The notes under the pieces were generated by a model. The model had not been told where the DNA came from. It worked only from the letters and a program-made list of their open reading frames with translations, and made no database searches. From assembly GCA_963839955.1 (NCBI GenBank), contig CAWIXB010000001.1, positions 1,922,001-1,986,000 on the forward strand: 64,000 bases of DNA. The letters are read 5' to 3'. The position numbers were made by a program, and so were the translations under genes. Positions 1-8,828 of this stretch are shown here, one piece after another; the first letter of the stretch is position 1, and every line of letters begins with the position of its first letter. This DNA is from CAWIXB01 sp963839955 (GTDB lineage: Bacteria > Actinomycetota > Actinomycetes > JACCUZ01).

Positions 1-741
1 GCCGCGCTGCGCACCCGCGCCGTGCGCGACGGCGACGACTACGTCCTCGACGGCACCAAGGCCTGGATCACCCACGGGGGAGAGGCAGACTTCTACGCCG
101 TCTTCTGCCGCACCTCCGACGACGGCTCCCGCGGCATCTCGTGCCTCCTCGTGCCCGGCGACGCAGCCGGCCTGTCGGCCGGCACTCCCGAGCGCAAGAT
201 GGGCTTCAAGGGCTCGACGACCGCGCAGCTGTCCTTCGACGGCGCGCGGGTCGGCGCCGACCGCCTGCTGGCACGCGAAGGTGAAGGGTTCGGGATCGCG
301 CTGTCGGCTCTGGACGGCGGACGTCTCGGCATCGCGGCGTGCGCCGTCGGCATCGCACAGGCAGCGCTGGACGCGGCGGTGACCTACGCCGGCCAGCGCG
401 AGCAGTTCGGCCGGCCGATCCTCGAGTTCCAGGGCCTGTCCTTCATGCTGGCCGACATGGCGACGCAGGTGGAGGCGGGACGCGCGCTCTACCTGGACGC
501 GGCGCGCCGCCGCGACCGCGGCGAACCGTTCGGCAAGCAGGCCGCGATGGCCAAGCTGTTCTGCACGGACACGGCGATGCGCGTCACCACCGACGCCGTG
601 CAGGCACTCGGCGGCTACGGCTACGTCGAGGACTACCCGGTCGAGCGCTACATGCGCGAGGCCAAGGCCCTGCAGATCGTCGAGGGCACCAACCAGGTCC
701 AGCGCGTCGTCATCGGCCGTCATCTGGCCAAGGGCGGCTGA
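1..741 (+). CDS. Acyl-CoA dehydrogenase, C-terminal part (5' end outside window)
   Basis: The frame is open from the first base, so only about the last 246 residues of a roughly 380-residue enzyme are seen. They cover the beta domain and the C-terminal helical domain. The C-terminal stretch GGYGYVEDYPVERYMREAK, then QIVEGTNQVQR, is the classic family signature; the Glu of VEGTNQ is expected to be the catalytic base. The enzyme is a cytosolic FAD flavoprotein that oxidises acyl-CoA to enoyl-CoA, passing electrons to ETF. Next to kamDE/kal it may act on the C4 (crotonyl/butyryl-CoA) end of lysine degradation, but chain-length preference cannot be read from sequence. An Lrp-type gene follows 28 bases downstream. 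Confidence 0.93.
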   Translation, partial: AALRTRAVRDGDDYVLDGTKAWITHGGEADFYAVFCRTSDDGSRGISCLLVPGDAAGLSAGTPERKMGFKGSTTAQLSFDGARVGADRLLAREGEGFGIALSALDGGRLGIAACAVGIAQAALDAAVTYAGQREQFGRPILEFQGLSFMLADMATQVEAGRALYLDAARRRDRGEPFGKQAAMAKLFCTDTAMRVTTDAVQALGGYGYVEDYPVERYMREAKALQIVEGTNQVQRVVIGRHLAKGG

Positions 742-769
742 TCCGCCGCCTACCAATACGGTGGGAGCC

Positions 770-1210
770 ATGGAGGACATCGACCGGTCGATCGTGCGAC
801 TGCTCGCCGCCGACGGCCGGACGAGCTACACCGACCTCGGCCGCGCGACCGGCCTCTCGACGTCGGCCGTGCACCAGCGGGTGCGTCGCCTCGAGGAGCG
901 CGGCGTACTCCGCGGCTACGCCGCCGTGGTCGACGCGGAAGCGGTCGGCCTGCCGCTGACAGCGTTCATCTCGATCCGCCCCATCGACCCGAGCGCACCC
1001 GACGACGCGCCCGAGCAGCTGCGGGACATCGAGGAGATCGAGGCGTGCCACTCGGTCGCCGGCGACGAGAGCTACATCCTCAAGGTGCGCGTGGCGGCCC
1101 CGGCCGATCTCGAGGCCCTGCTGACCCGGGTCCGCGCGCAGGCCGGGGTGTCGACGCGCACGACGATCGTGCTGTCCACCCCCTACGAAGCGCGACCGCC
1201 CCGTCTCTGA
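770..1210 (+). CDS. Lrp/AsnC family transcriptional regulator
   Basis: This 146-residue protein has an N-terminal winged helix (about residues 3-50, with the recognition segment around GLSTSAVHQRVRRLEERG) and a C-terminal RAM/AsnC ligand-binding domain. It starts with ATG preceded by GGTGGGAG; a GTG nine bases upstream is possible but has a poorer site. Family members are amino-acid-responsive DNA-binding oligomers. Its place directly after the acyl-CoA dehydrogenase and near kamA/kamDE makes it the obvious candidate regulator of the lysine locus; this is inference from context. An inverted repeat lies about 30 bases after its stop. Confidence 0.9.
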   Translation: MEDIDRSIVRLLAADGRTSYTDLGRATGLSTSAVHQRVRRLEERGVLRGYAAVVDAEAVGLPLTAFISIRPIDPSAPDDAPEQLRDIEEIEACHSVAGDESYILKVRVAAPADLEALLTRVRAQAGVSTRTTIVLSTPYEARPPRL

Positions 1211-1238
1211 AGCGGGCGCTGCAGTGGCGGCTCCTCCT

Positions 1239-1271
1239 TTGTGACTACTCACGGTAGTCAATTTGTCACAA
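1239..1271. promoter_or_regulatory. Nested inverted repeats between lrp and the CAP-domain gene
   Basis: Two perfect 7-base inverted repeats overlap here. The inner one is TGACTAC-5-GTAGTCA (1242-1260). The outer one is TTGTGAC (1239-1245) with GTCACAA (1265-1271). There is no T-run after them, so an operator is more likely than a terminator. They could bind the preceding Lrp-family protein, or control the secreted protein starting at 1380; neither is shown. Confidence 0.4.
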
Positions 1272-1379
1272 TGATGAACCGCTCTTGACGGACACTTGGG
1301 ACAGATTGGTGAAATATGCCCCGACATAGAAGTGCGGAGTCAAAGCCGCGATCCGTCACCTGCCGAAGGGTTCGCCGCC

Positions 1380-1829
1380 ATGACACTCGCACTGCGCGCC
1401 GCCATCCTGTCTCTGCTGACCGCTGCACTGGTCGTCACGACCACCGTGGTGGCCCCGCCCGAGGCATCCGCGGCCACCTACCGCGAGCGGGTGCTCATCG
1501 CCAAGATCAACCAGGCCCGAGCCGCTCACGGCCTGCGCGCCCTCACGCCGCGCGCCGACCTGATGTCCTACGCGCGGGCCCACTCGCGGCGCATGGCGAG
1601 TCGCGGGTACCTCTACCACACGTCGAACTTCCGGGTGATCTGCTGCTGGAGCTCCATCGGCGAGAACGTCGGCTACTCAGGCACCATCCCGAACGTGCAC
1701 CGCGCGTTCATGAACTCCAACGGCCACCGCACCAACGTCCTCAGCCGTGGCAAGAGGGGCGTCGGCGTCGGCGTCATCCACTACCGCGGCCGTCTCTGGG
1801 TCACCGAGGTCTTCCGCGCCCCGCGCTAA
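1380..1829 (+). CDS. Secreted CAP/SCP-domain protein
   Basis: The chosen ATG gives 149 residues. The first ~31 form a signal peptide (positive start, hydrophobic LRAAILSLLTAALVV core, cleavage after EASA). The mature part is a compact CAP (cysteine-rich secretory/SCP) domain: helix with INQARAAHGLRAL, conserved HSRRMA, IGENVGYSG and NSNGHRTNVL. Bacterial CAP proteins are extracellular and mostly of unknown biochemical role. GAAGGG lies nine bases before the ATG; a longer frame from 1296 would bury the signal peptide and was rejected. Two adjacent cysteines occur in VICCWSS. The gene converges on kamA with 34 bases between. Confidence 0.85.
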   Translation: MTLALRAAILSLLTAALVVTTTVVAPPEASAATYRERVLIAKINQARAAHGLRALTPRADLMSYARAHSRRMASRGYLYHTSNFRVICCWSSIGENVGYSGTIPNVHRAFMNSNGHRTNVLSRGKRGVGVGVIHYRGRLWVTEVFRAPR

Positions 1830-1839
1830 CAGTCCTCCT

Positions 1840-1855
1840 CAACGCTGTCGCGTTG
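1840..1855. terminator. Short hairpin between convergent genes
   Basis: CAACGC-TGTC-GCGTTG forms a 6-bp stem with a 4-base loop, followed by TCCCCTCTTT. It sits between the converging CAP-domain gene and kamA and could end transcription. The stem is short and the T-tract weak, so the call is tentative. Confidence 0.35.
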
Positions 1856-1863
1856 TCCCCTCT

Positions 1864-3345
1864 TTAACCTGCCTGCTCGCGCGCCGCGGTCCGTGACGCG
1901 GCGGCTTGCTCGGCGGCGGCCTCGTGGTCGACCGATGAGCCGTGCTCACGCCACCAGGCCTGGCCGGCCTCCGGGAGCGTGTGGATCGGGTCGTAGTACT
2001 CGTAGCGACGGTCGAGAGCGGCCACGTCGGTGCGCTCGATGCCGGTGCGGTAGTTCTTCGTCCAGTAGGACACGCCGCGCACCTCGTCGTACTCCTCGAA
2101 CTGGTGCACCCAGCGCTTACCGACGAACGGCACGTCGCAGATGATGCGCGGCGTCGCGAAGCCGGGCAGGTAGCCCATGATCGCGTGCTGCAGCTTGCGT
2201 GCCTCACCGACCGAGACTCGCCAGTGCTCCGAAAACGGGATCATGTCGCACATGTAGAAGTAGTAGGGCATGACCCCCGCACCGTCGAGCAGCGCGAAGC
2301 ACAGGTCGAGCAGGTCCTCACTCGTTGCGTTGACGCCCTGCATGAGCACGCCCTGGTTGCGGACGTCACGCACACCGGCCTCGAGCATCGCGCGGGTCGC
2401 GTCGGCGACGAGCGGCGTGACCGACGCCGCGTTGTTCACGTGGGTGTGGATCGCCAGGTGTACGCCGCGGGCACGCGCCACCGTCGCCAGTCGCTCCATG
2501 CCCGCGCGGACGTCGTCCTGCAGCCAGTGCTGGGGGAGACCCATCAGCGCCTTGGTCGCCAACCGGATGTCGCGGATGTTCTCGATCTCGAGCAGGCGGG
2601 CGACGAACGCCTCGAGGTTCTTGAACGGCATGTTGGCGACGTCACCACCGGAAACGACGACATCGCGGACACCGGGAGTGCGACGCAGATAGTCGAGCAT
2701 CGCGTCGTAGCGGTCGACCGGCTTGAGGTCGAACTTCAGCTTGTCGATCATTGGCGTCGAGTTGCCGACGAGGTCCATGCGCGTGCAGTGGCCGCAGTAC
2801 TGCGGACACGTCGGCAGCAGCTCGGCCAGCACTTTGGTGGGATAGCGGTGGGTGAGACCTTCCGCGACCCACATGTCGTGCTCGTGCAGCGAGTCGCGGG
2901 TGGCGTGCGGGTGCGACGGCCAGTCGGTACGCCGGTCGGAGAACACCGGCAGCATGTAGCGGCGTACCGGGTCGGCGTAGAACGCGTCAGTCCACGACTG
3001 CCCATCAGCCGGCCCGGCGGGCACAACCGTGTTCATCATCTGCGGCGGCATGAGCATCGACATCGTGGCCCGCTCGGCCTGGTCGCGCTCGAGGTCGGCG
3101 TAGAGCCGGTCCTCCAGCAGGTCGCCCATGAGGGCCCGCAGCTGCTTGACGTTCTTGACGCAGTGCGCGCGCTGCCACTGCACGGACGCCCACTCCTGGG
3201 GGGTGACCTCCCGGTAGCCGGGCAGCCGGGTCCAGTCGGGCTCGACCAGCTCGCGGCGGCGGTAGGCGTAGGGCTGGAGGAGGTCGGCCGGCTCGTCGGC
3301 AACCGGGTCGAGCGGGCTCACGAGCCGCGGCGTGGGTGCTGACAC
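1864..3345 (-). CDS. kamA: KamA-family radical SAM aminomutase (probable L-lysine 2,3-aminomutase)
   Basis: The 493-residue protein carries the radical SAM cluster motif CPQYCGHC (Cys180, Cys184, Cys187). The GGD motif (233-235), the HTHVN region (300-304), a YMCDM motif (364-368) and Lys410 in a C-terminal PFVGK segment follow; Lys410 sits where the PLP lysine of aminomutases is expected. The reaction of the family is lysine to beta-lysine with SAM and PLP, the first step of lysine fermentation. The usual glycine-rich PGGGGK around the PLP lysine is replaced by PFVGK, so substrate assignment rests mainly on neighbours kdd, kamDE and kal. It starts with GTG, with GAGGAGCG upstream. It is transcribed divergently from kdd. 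Confidence 0.85.
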   Translation of the reverse strand: MSAPTPRLVSPLDPVADEPADLLQPYAYRRRELVEPDWTRLPGYREVTPQEWASVQWQRAHCVKNVKQLRALMGDLLEDRLYADLERDQAERATMSMLMPPQMMNTVVPAGPADGQSWTDAFYADPVRRYMLPVFSDRRTDWPSHPHATRDSLHEHDMWVAEGLTHRYPTKVLAELLPTCPQYCGHCTRMDLVGNSTPMIDKLKFDLKPVDRYDAMLDYLRRTPGVRDVVVSGGDVANMPFKNLEAFVARLLEIENIRDIRLATKALMGLPQHWLQDDVRAGMERLATVARARGVHLAIHTHVNNAASVTPLVADATRAMLEAGVRDVRNQGVLMQGVNATSEDLLDLCFALLDGAGVMPYYFYMCDMIPFSEHWRVSVGEARKLQHAIMGYLPGFATPRIICDVPFVGKRWVHQFEEYDEVRGVSYWTKNYRTGIERTDVAALDRRYEYYDPIHTLPEAGQAWWREHGSSVDHEAAAEQAAASRTAAREQAG

Positions 3346-3502
3346 AACGTCGCTCCTCGGGGTCTCGAAGGCTCGGTGACGCCCCTTGCGACGTCAAGGC
3401 GAGGGAGAACGGGATGTTCTCCGGTGTGGCCTGCAGACTACGGGAAGAAGTTCGGCCAATCCACCCGCACGCCGTAGGATCTCCCTCACACCGCCACCCC
3501 CA

Positions 3503-3523
3503 GCGGTGATCGTGCAGTTGTGC
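3503..3523 (+). repeat. Dispersed 21-base element, copy 1
   Basis: This copy has one mismatch (CGTG for CATG) to the core GGTGATCATGCAGTTGTG flanked by GC on both sides. It lies in the divergent kamA-kdd intergenic region, 36 bases before the kdd start, in the same orientation as kdd. Three exact copies occur at 8837, 43680 and 43732. Confidence 0.8.
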
Positions 3524-3559
3524 GGCTTATCGCCACCCGTTTGCCGGAAGGATGGTCGC

Positions 3560-4621
3560 GTGACGACTGGCCCGCGCTCCTCGCCCGTCGGCCTGCACCG
3601 CGTGGTCGAGCCTCCCGGCGCGCTGCCCCAGGCCGCCACCACACTGGACGCCGACCCCGCGATCCGGGCCGACGAGGTCCGGCTGCGGCTGGAGCGGCTC
3701 AACCTGGACGCCGCGTCATTCCGTCAGCTCACCACCAAGCATCACGGCGACGGCGAGGCCGTGCGCGCCGAGGTGCTCGCGATCGTCGCAGCGCGCGGCA
3801 AGATGCAGAACCCCGTCACCGGCTCCGGCGGGATGCTCGTCGGCGTGGTCGAGGAGGTCGGTCCGGACTCACCGCTCGGGCTGGCCGTCGGCGACCGCGT
3901 CGCGACCCTTGTCTCCCTCTCGCTCACCCCGCTGATGCTGAGCGACGGGCTGCGCGAGTGGGACGGTCGGTCCGAGCAGGTGCCGGCCGAGGGTCACGCG
4001 ATCCTGTTCGCGCGCTCGATCGCCGCGGTCGTGCCCGACGATTTGCCGGCGGGACTGGCGATGGCGGTGCTCGACGTGTGCGGCGCGCCGGCGCTGACCG
4101 CGCGGGTGGTCCGCGGGTACGCCGAGCGCGGCGGTCGGCCGAAGGTCGCTGTCGTCGGGGGAGCGGGCAAGAGCGGCTCGATGTCCCTTGCCGCAGCCCG
4201 TTCCGCCGGTGCGACGCGCACTGCCGGTGTGGTGCCCGTCGAGTCCGAAGCCGATCTCCTTCGCGAGTCGGGCCTCGCCGACGCGGTCGCTCTCGCCGAT
4301 GCTCGCGACCCCGTCGCACTCGCCGCGGCGGTCGAGAGCGCACTCGACGGCCCCGCCGACGTCACGGTGGTCTGCGTCGACGTACCAGGCTGCGAGCACG
4401 GAGCGATTCTCGCGACCGCCGAGGGCGGCACGGTCGTGTTCTTCTCGATGGCGACGTCATTCTCGGCCGCGGCACTGGGCGCAGAGGGACTCGCCGCCGA
4501 CGTGACGATGCTCATCGGCAACGGGTACGTCCCCGGCCACGCTGACCTCGCACTCGAGTTGCTCCGCAGCGAGCCCGCCCTGCGCGCGCTCTTCGAGCAT
4601 CGCCTCGCCACCGAGCACTGA
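3560..4621 (+). CDS. kdd: L-erythro-3,5-diaminohexanoate dehydrogenase
   Basis: This 353-residue oxidoreductase has the Kdd layout: an N-terminal region with LNLDAASFRQL and QNPVTGSGGML, and a Rossmann nucleotide-binding segment VAVVGGAGKSGSMSLAAARSAG (residues ~194-215). The family oxidatively deaminates 3,5-diaminohexanoate, the product of KamDE, to 5-amino-3-oxohexanoate with NAD(P)+. The GTG start has GGAAGGA eight bases upstream; longer in-frame starts run back into the intergenic repeat. It is divergent from kamA and lies 2.6 kb before kamD, separated by an amidohydrolase and plsC. With kamA, kamDE and kal present the assignment is strong. Confidence 0.88.
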   Translation: MTTGPRSSPVGLHRVVEPPGALPQAATTLDADPAIRADEVRLRLERLNLDAASFRQLTTKHHGDGEAVRAEVLAIVAARGKMQNPVTGSGGMLVGVVEEVGPDSPLGLAVGDRVATLVSLSLTPLMLSDGLREWDGRSEQVPAEGHAILFARSIAAVVPDDLPAGLAMAVLDVCGAPALTARVVRGYAERGGRPKVAVVGGAGKSGSMSLAAARSAGATRTAGVVPVESEADLLRESGLADAVALADARDPVALAAAVESALDGPADVTVVCVDVPGCEHGAILATAEGGTVVFFSMATSFSAAALGAEGLAADVTMLIGNGYVPGHADLALELLRSEPALRALFEHRLATEH

Positions 4622-4636
4622 CGCGCCCGGGATACT

Positions 4637-4671
4637 TACGAACTGACGCCCCCTCGTGCGTACGAACTGAC
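4637..4671. repeat. Two direct repeats TACGAACTGAC
   Basis: The 11-mer TACGAACTGAC, each followed by a C-rich run, occurs at 4637-4647 and 4661-4671, a 24-base period, just after the kdd stop and before the amidohydrolase. The two copies are in the same orientation, so they do not form a hairpin. No function is evident. Confidence 0.6.
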
Positions 4672-4848
4672 CCCCCAACGTGGTGAAGATCGCAACGCAA
4701 CCCCACAAAGGTCGACGGCACAGTCAGCTCCACGCGTGGCCACCGGGCCGACACACCCGCATCGCTGCCCGTTGCGGGGCCTGGTTGCGATCACCGCGGG
4801 TGGGCATCCGGGTCGAGAACCTCACGGCCGGTGGGCGAGACTCCTCGG

Positions 4849-6375
4849 GTGACCCGCACCCTCTATCGCAACGGCCACGTCCTGACCCCCGAGTCGCCGG
4901 ACGCGACGGCATTCATGGTCGAAGGTGAGGCGCTCGCGTGGCTCGGTGCCGACCGCGACGCGCCGCAGGACGCCGACGCCGTCGTCGACCTCGACGGCGC
5001 GCTCGTGACCCCCGCGTTCGTCGACGCCCACGTGCACGCCACCTCGACAGGGATAGCCCTGGTCGGCCTCGACCTGGTCGGCACCGCGAGTCTCGCCGAG
5101 TGCCTCGACCGGGTGGCGGCCTACGCCCGCCGGCGCCGGGGTGGCGTCGTGCTCGGCCACGGCTGGGACGAGACCGCTTGGCCGGAGCACCGGCCGCCGA
5201 CCCGCGAGGAGCTCGACCGCGCGTCGTACGGCGGAGTCGTCTACCTCTCGCGGGTCGACGTCCACTCGGCCGCCGTGTCGTCGGCGCTGCTGGCCGCGGC
5301 TCCGGAGGCGCGCGCCGCGGACGGGTTCGCCGAGAGCGGCCACCTCACCACCGAGGCCCATCACGTCGTACGCCGGGTGGCGCGCGAGTCGGTGACCCCC
5401 GCGCAGCGACGGGAAGCACAGCAGGCCACGCGGCGCCGGGCAAGCGAGCTCGGCATCGGGTGCATCCACGAGCTCTCCGGGCCGGACATCTCCGACGCCG
5501 ACGACCTGCGCGCCCTCATCGCTCTGAGCGCTGCCGAGCCCGGTCCGGACCTCGTCCCCTACTGGGGCGAGCTGGGGCCGGCCGGCATCGACGCCGCCCG
5601 CAAGCTCGGCGCGCGCGGGGCAGCCGGAGACCTGTTCGCCGACGGCGCGATCGGCTCGCGCACTGCCAGTCTGCGCGAAATCTACGTCGACGCGGACCAC
5701 GCGGGGCACGCCTACCTGACCGCAGCCCAGGTGCGCGACCACGTCGAGGCCTGCACGCGCGCGGGGATGCAGGCGGGCTTCCACGCCATCGGCGACGGCG
5801 CGGTCGACACCGTCGTCGCGGGCTTCAACGAGGCGGCGGAGCGGCTCGGCGACGACGCAGTGCGCGCCGCGCGCCACCGCCTCGAGCACGTCGAGATGGT
5901 CTCCGCCGAAGCCGTCGCGGTGCTTGCCCGGCTCGGCGTCGTGGCGTCGGTGCAGCCGGCCTTCGACCGGCTCTGGGGCGGCGCCGCGGGAATGTACGCC
6001 GAGCGGCTGGGCACCGAGCGCGCGGCCGGTCTCAACCCGTTCGCCGCGATGGCAGCGGCCGGCGTGATCCTGGCGCTCGGGTCCGACTCACCGGTCACGC
6101 CGCTGGACCCTTGGGGGAGTGTGCGGGCTGCGGCGCACCACCAGACCGTGGGCTCGAGCCTTGACGTCCGCGCCGCTTTCGACGCACACACCCGCGGCGG
6201 CTGGCGCGCGGCAGGCGTCGACGACGGCGGACTGCTCGTCACCGGGGCACCGGCAACCTTCGCGTCCTGGGACACCGGTGGCGGGTCCGGCCTGCCGCGA
6301 CTGGACGTGGCCGAACCGCTGCCGACGTGTCAGCGCACGGTGGTCCGCGGCGTAACCGTCTACCCGGCGGGCTGA
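4849..6375 (+). CDS. YtcJ-like amidohydrolase
   Basis: This 508-residue metal-dependent hydrolase of the amidohydrolase superfamily (YtcJ/COG1574 type) shows the N-terminal small beta domain ending in VTPAFVDAHVHA (metal ligands HxH, ~61-63), FHAIGDGAV, HRLEHVEMV, VASVQPAF and the C-terminal metal Asp in LGSDSPV. Members hydrolyse amide or ester bonds of varied, mostly unknown substrates in the cytosol. The GTG at 4849 precedes TRTLYRNGHV, typical of the family start; a GTG at 4831 is an alternative. Its 3' end overlaps plsC by 16 bases on the opposite strand. Whether it takes part in lysine use is unknown. Confidence 0.85.
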   Translation: MTRTLYRNGHVLTPESPDATAFMVEGEALAWLGADRDAPQDADAVVDLDGALVTPAFVDAHVHATSTGIALVGLDLVGTASLAECLDRVAAYARRRRGGVVLGHGWDETAWPEHRPPTREELDRASYGGVVYLSRVDVHSAAVSSALLAAAPEARAADGFAESGHLTTEAHHVVRRVARESVTPAQRREAQQATRRRASELGIGCIHELSGPDISDADDLRALIALSAAEPGPDLVPYWGELGPAGIDAARKLGARGAAGDLFADGAIGSRTASLREIYVDADHAGHAYLTAAQVRDHVEACTRAGMQAGFHAIGDGAVDTVVAGFNEAAERLGDDAVRAARHRLEHVEMVSAEAVAVLARLGVVASVQPAFDRLWGGAAGMYAERLGTERAAGLNPFAAMAAAGVILALGSDSPVTPLDPWGSVRAAAHHQTVGSSLDVRAAFDAHTRGGWRAAGVDDGGLLVTGAPATFASWDTGGGSGLPRLDVAEPLPTCQRTVVRGVTVYPAG

Positions 6376-7031
6376 GCCGGCGGCTCGTTGTAGGTCGTGG
6401 CCCGTTCCTGCTCACTGAGCGCGGCGATGCGGCTCATCACCTCGTCGGTGATCTCGCGGCGGGCCCGGCCCGGCGGCAGTCCGCCGTAGTCCGCGGGGTC
6501 GACCGGCTCACCGAAGCGGATCTGCACCCGGCGTACCCGCGGGAAGCGCGCGCCGACCGGCTGCACGCGGTCGGTCCCGATCAGCCCCACTGGCACCACC
6601 GGCGCCCCGCTCGCCAGCGCCAGCCAGCCGACACCGGTGCGGCCGCGGTACAGCCGTCCGTCGCGCGAGCGAGTGCCCTCGGGGTAGATGCCGAACGCGT
6701 AGCCGCGTCGTAGGACGCCGAGCGCCAGGTCGAGCGAGGCCTGCGCGTCGCGCTGCTGCTCGCGCTGCACGGGCACCGCATCGAAGGAACGGAAGAACGC
6801 CCGCCGCGGCAGGCTGGCCAGCGACCGACCCTCCCAGTATTCCGCCTTGGCCAGGAACGCCACCCGCCGCGGCACCACGAGCGGGATCGCGATGCTGTCG
6901 ATGAAGGACCGGTGGTTGCTCGCGACGATGAGCGGGCCGGTCGGCGGGATCTTGTCCCGACCCTCCACGACGGGTCGCCAGACCACGCGCATCAGCACCA
7001 GGCAGAGGAAACGCGTGATCGGATAGAGCAT
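6360..7031 (-). CDS. 1-acyl-glycerol-3-phosphate acyltransferase family protein (PlsC-like)
   Basis: This 223-residue membrane-associated acyltransferase has an N-terminal hydrophobic segment (ITRFLCLVLMRVVW). It carries the family blocks NHRSFID (NHx4D catalytic motif, ~39-45), YPEGTRSR (~115-122) and the proline block APVVPVGLIG. It transfers an acyl chain to lysophosphatidic acid or a related acceptor at the inner face of the membrane. It converges on and overlaps the amidohydrolase by 16 bases and is divergent from kamD. Confidence 0.9.
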   Translation of the reverse strand: MLYPITRFLCLVLMRVVWRPVVEGRDKIPPTGPLIVASNHRSFIDSIAIPLVVPRRVAFLAKAEYWEGRSLASLPRRAFFRSFDAVPVQREQQRDAQASLDLALGVLRRGYAFGIYPEGTRSRDGRLYRGRTGVGWLALASGAPVVPVGLIGTDRVQPVGARFPRVRRVQIRFGEPVDPADYGGLPPGRARREITDEVMSRIAALSEQERATTYNEPPAQPAG

Positions 7032-7241
7032 CCAGCGGCTCCCGGGGGCAGGGCGGTCGCGACGACGCTATCCGCACGCCTGGCGACCGCCCTCGCCGCC
7101 CGTCGCCAGGCGCCGCGTTCGCCACTGAGGTGCGGCCCGAGCCCCTGGTCGGGCACGATGGGGACGAACAGATCCTCCGGCGCACCGTTGTGCAGACCGG
7201 AGGTCCTGCGGCCACAGGCCGCCCAACCCGCAAGGAGTCCG

Positions 7242-8828
7242 GTGGCCACCCGTCGAGTCCAGGGTCGTCTCGACCTCGACCCGGCGACAGTACGCCGAGC
7301 CCGCGCGCTGGCGCGGAAGGCCGGCCGCCCCGTGGTGCGGCTGGCGCGCACCCATACGACGGTGTCCGTCGAACGGGCGGTGCTGCGACTGGCCGGTGTG
7401 TCCGGCGCCGACCCGGACGGCATCCCGTGGGTCAACCGGCTCGTGGACGCGGTGCGCGAGGAGGTGGGACTCGAGCACGGCGTCGCCCTGCCGGTGTGGG
7501 ACGCCATGCTCCGTGACGGGCACGCCGACCTCACCGAGCTCGCGCAGAAGGCCTCGACCGGGGGAGTGCGCTTCCGGGTGCCGGAGGGGCGGGACGGCGA
7601 GCGAGCCCGACGGCTGGCCACGAAGCAGGTCGGAGGCGGGATCCAGGCGATCGACCGCCGTCGCGCCGAACGGGACAAGCTCGTACGACGCGTCGGCGAC
7701 GCCCCCCGCCAGCCCTGGATCTATCTCATCGTCGCCACCGGCGACATCTACGAAGACATCCCGCAGGCGCAGGCGGCCGCCCGCGAGGGCGCCGACGTGA
7801 TCGCGGTGATCCGCTCGACCGGGCAGTCGCTGCTCGACTACGTGCCCGAGGGAGCGACCCGCGAGGGCTATGCCGGGACCTACGCGACCCAGGAGAACTT
7901 CCGGCTGATGCGGGCCGCCCTCGACGACGTGTCCCGCGAGCTCGGCCGCTATGTGCGACTGACGAATTACGCATCCGGCCTGTGCATGCCGGAGATCGCG
8001 ACGCTGGCCGGGCTCGAGCGCCTCGACATGATGCTCAACGACTCGATGTACGGCATCCTCTTCCGCGACATCAACCCGGTGCGGACCTTCGTCGACCAGC
8101 GCTTCTCGCGCCAGGTGCACGCGCGGGCGGGCATCATCATCAACACCGGCGAGGACAACTATCTCACCACCGCCGACGCGGTCGACGAGGCGCACACGGT
8201 GACGGTGAGCCAGCTGCTCAACGAGTACTTCGCCAAGGAGGCCGGGCTCGAGGACTGGCAGCTCGGGCTGGGTCACGCCTTCGAGATCAACCCGGACGTG
8301 CCCGACTCGTTCCGCCTCGAGCTCGCCCACGCGCTGCTGGCCCGCGAGCTGTTCCCCAAGGCACCGCTGAAGTGGATGCCGCCGACCAAGCACATGACCG
8401 GCGACGTCTTCCGCGGCTACCTGCTCGACGGTTTCTTCAACCTGGTGGGCGCGATGACCGGGCAGGGCATCCTGCTCGTCGGGATGATGACCGAAGCCGT
8501 CGTGACCCCGTTCCTCTCCGACCGCGACCTCGCGCTGCAGAACGTGCGCTACGTGATGAACGCGGCCGGCAACCTGCACGAGGACTTCCACCCGCGGCCC
8601 GGCGGCTTCATCCAGCAGCGCGCCCAGCAAGTGCTCACCGAGGCGGTCGAGCTGCTCGAGCGCATCGTCGACGAGCCGGGCCCGGCGCCCCTGCTCGACG
8701 CGATCGCCGACGGCACGTTCGGGCTGATGCGACGGCCGGCCGACAAGGGCAAGGGCTACGACGGCGTCGTGGCCTGCGCCCCGGCGTACGTGAATCCGGC
8801 GACGGACCTGCTGGAGGCGGACTCATGA
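7242..8828 (+). CDS. kamD: Lysine 5,6-aminomutase alpha subunit
   Basis: The 528-residue protein matches the alpha (large, TIM-barrel) subunit of D-lysine/beta-lysine 5,6-aminomutase in length (about 520 in clostridia) and in long conserved blocks such as SFEINPDVPDSF-like LGHAFEINPDVPD, PPTKHMTGDVFRG and RYVMNAAGNLHEDF. With KamE it uses adenosylcobalamin and PLP to convert beta-lysine to 3,5-diaminohexanoate. GTG start with AAGGAG four to five bases upstream. It overlaps kamE by ATGA, implying translational coupling and a kamDE-kal operon. The 210-base gap to plsC upstream contains a GCGGCC-ACA-GGCCGC hairpin (7208-7222) just before the ribosome binding site. Confidence 0.93.
   Translation: MATRRVQGRLDLDPATVRRARALARKAGRPVVRLARTHTTVSVERAVLRLAGVSGADPDGIPWVNRLVDAVREEVGLEHGVALPVWDAMLRDGHADLTELAQKASTGGVRFRVPEGRDGERARRLATKQVGGGIQAIDRRRAERDKLVRRVGDAPRQPWIYLIVATGDIYEDIPQAQAAAREGADVIAVIRSTGQSLLDYVPEGATREGYAGTYATQENFRLMRAALDDVSRELGRYVRLTNYASGLCMPEIATLAGLERLDMMLNDSMYGILFRDINPVRTFVDQRFSRQVHARAGIIINTGEDNYLTTADAVDEAHTVTVSQLLNEYFAKEAGLEDWQLGLGHAFEINPDVPDSFRLELAHALLARELFPKAPLKWMPPTKHMTGDVFRGYLLDGFFNLVGAMTGQGILLVGMMTEAVVTPFLSDRDLALQNVRYVMNAAGNLHEDFHPRPGGFIQQRAQQVLTEAVELLERIVDEPGPAPLLDAIADGTFGLMRRPADKGKGYDGVVACAPAYVNPATDLLEADS

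Noticed and set aside
7032..7241. Cobalamin riboswitch before kamD
   Set aside because: No B12-box or the other conserved blocks were found; only a small hairpin is present.
7068..8630. 520-residue minus-strand frame opposite kamD
   Set aside because: Shadow of kamD; composition (Val/Arg/His/Gly) is typical of antisense GC-rich frames.
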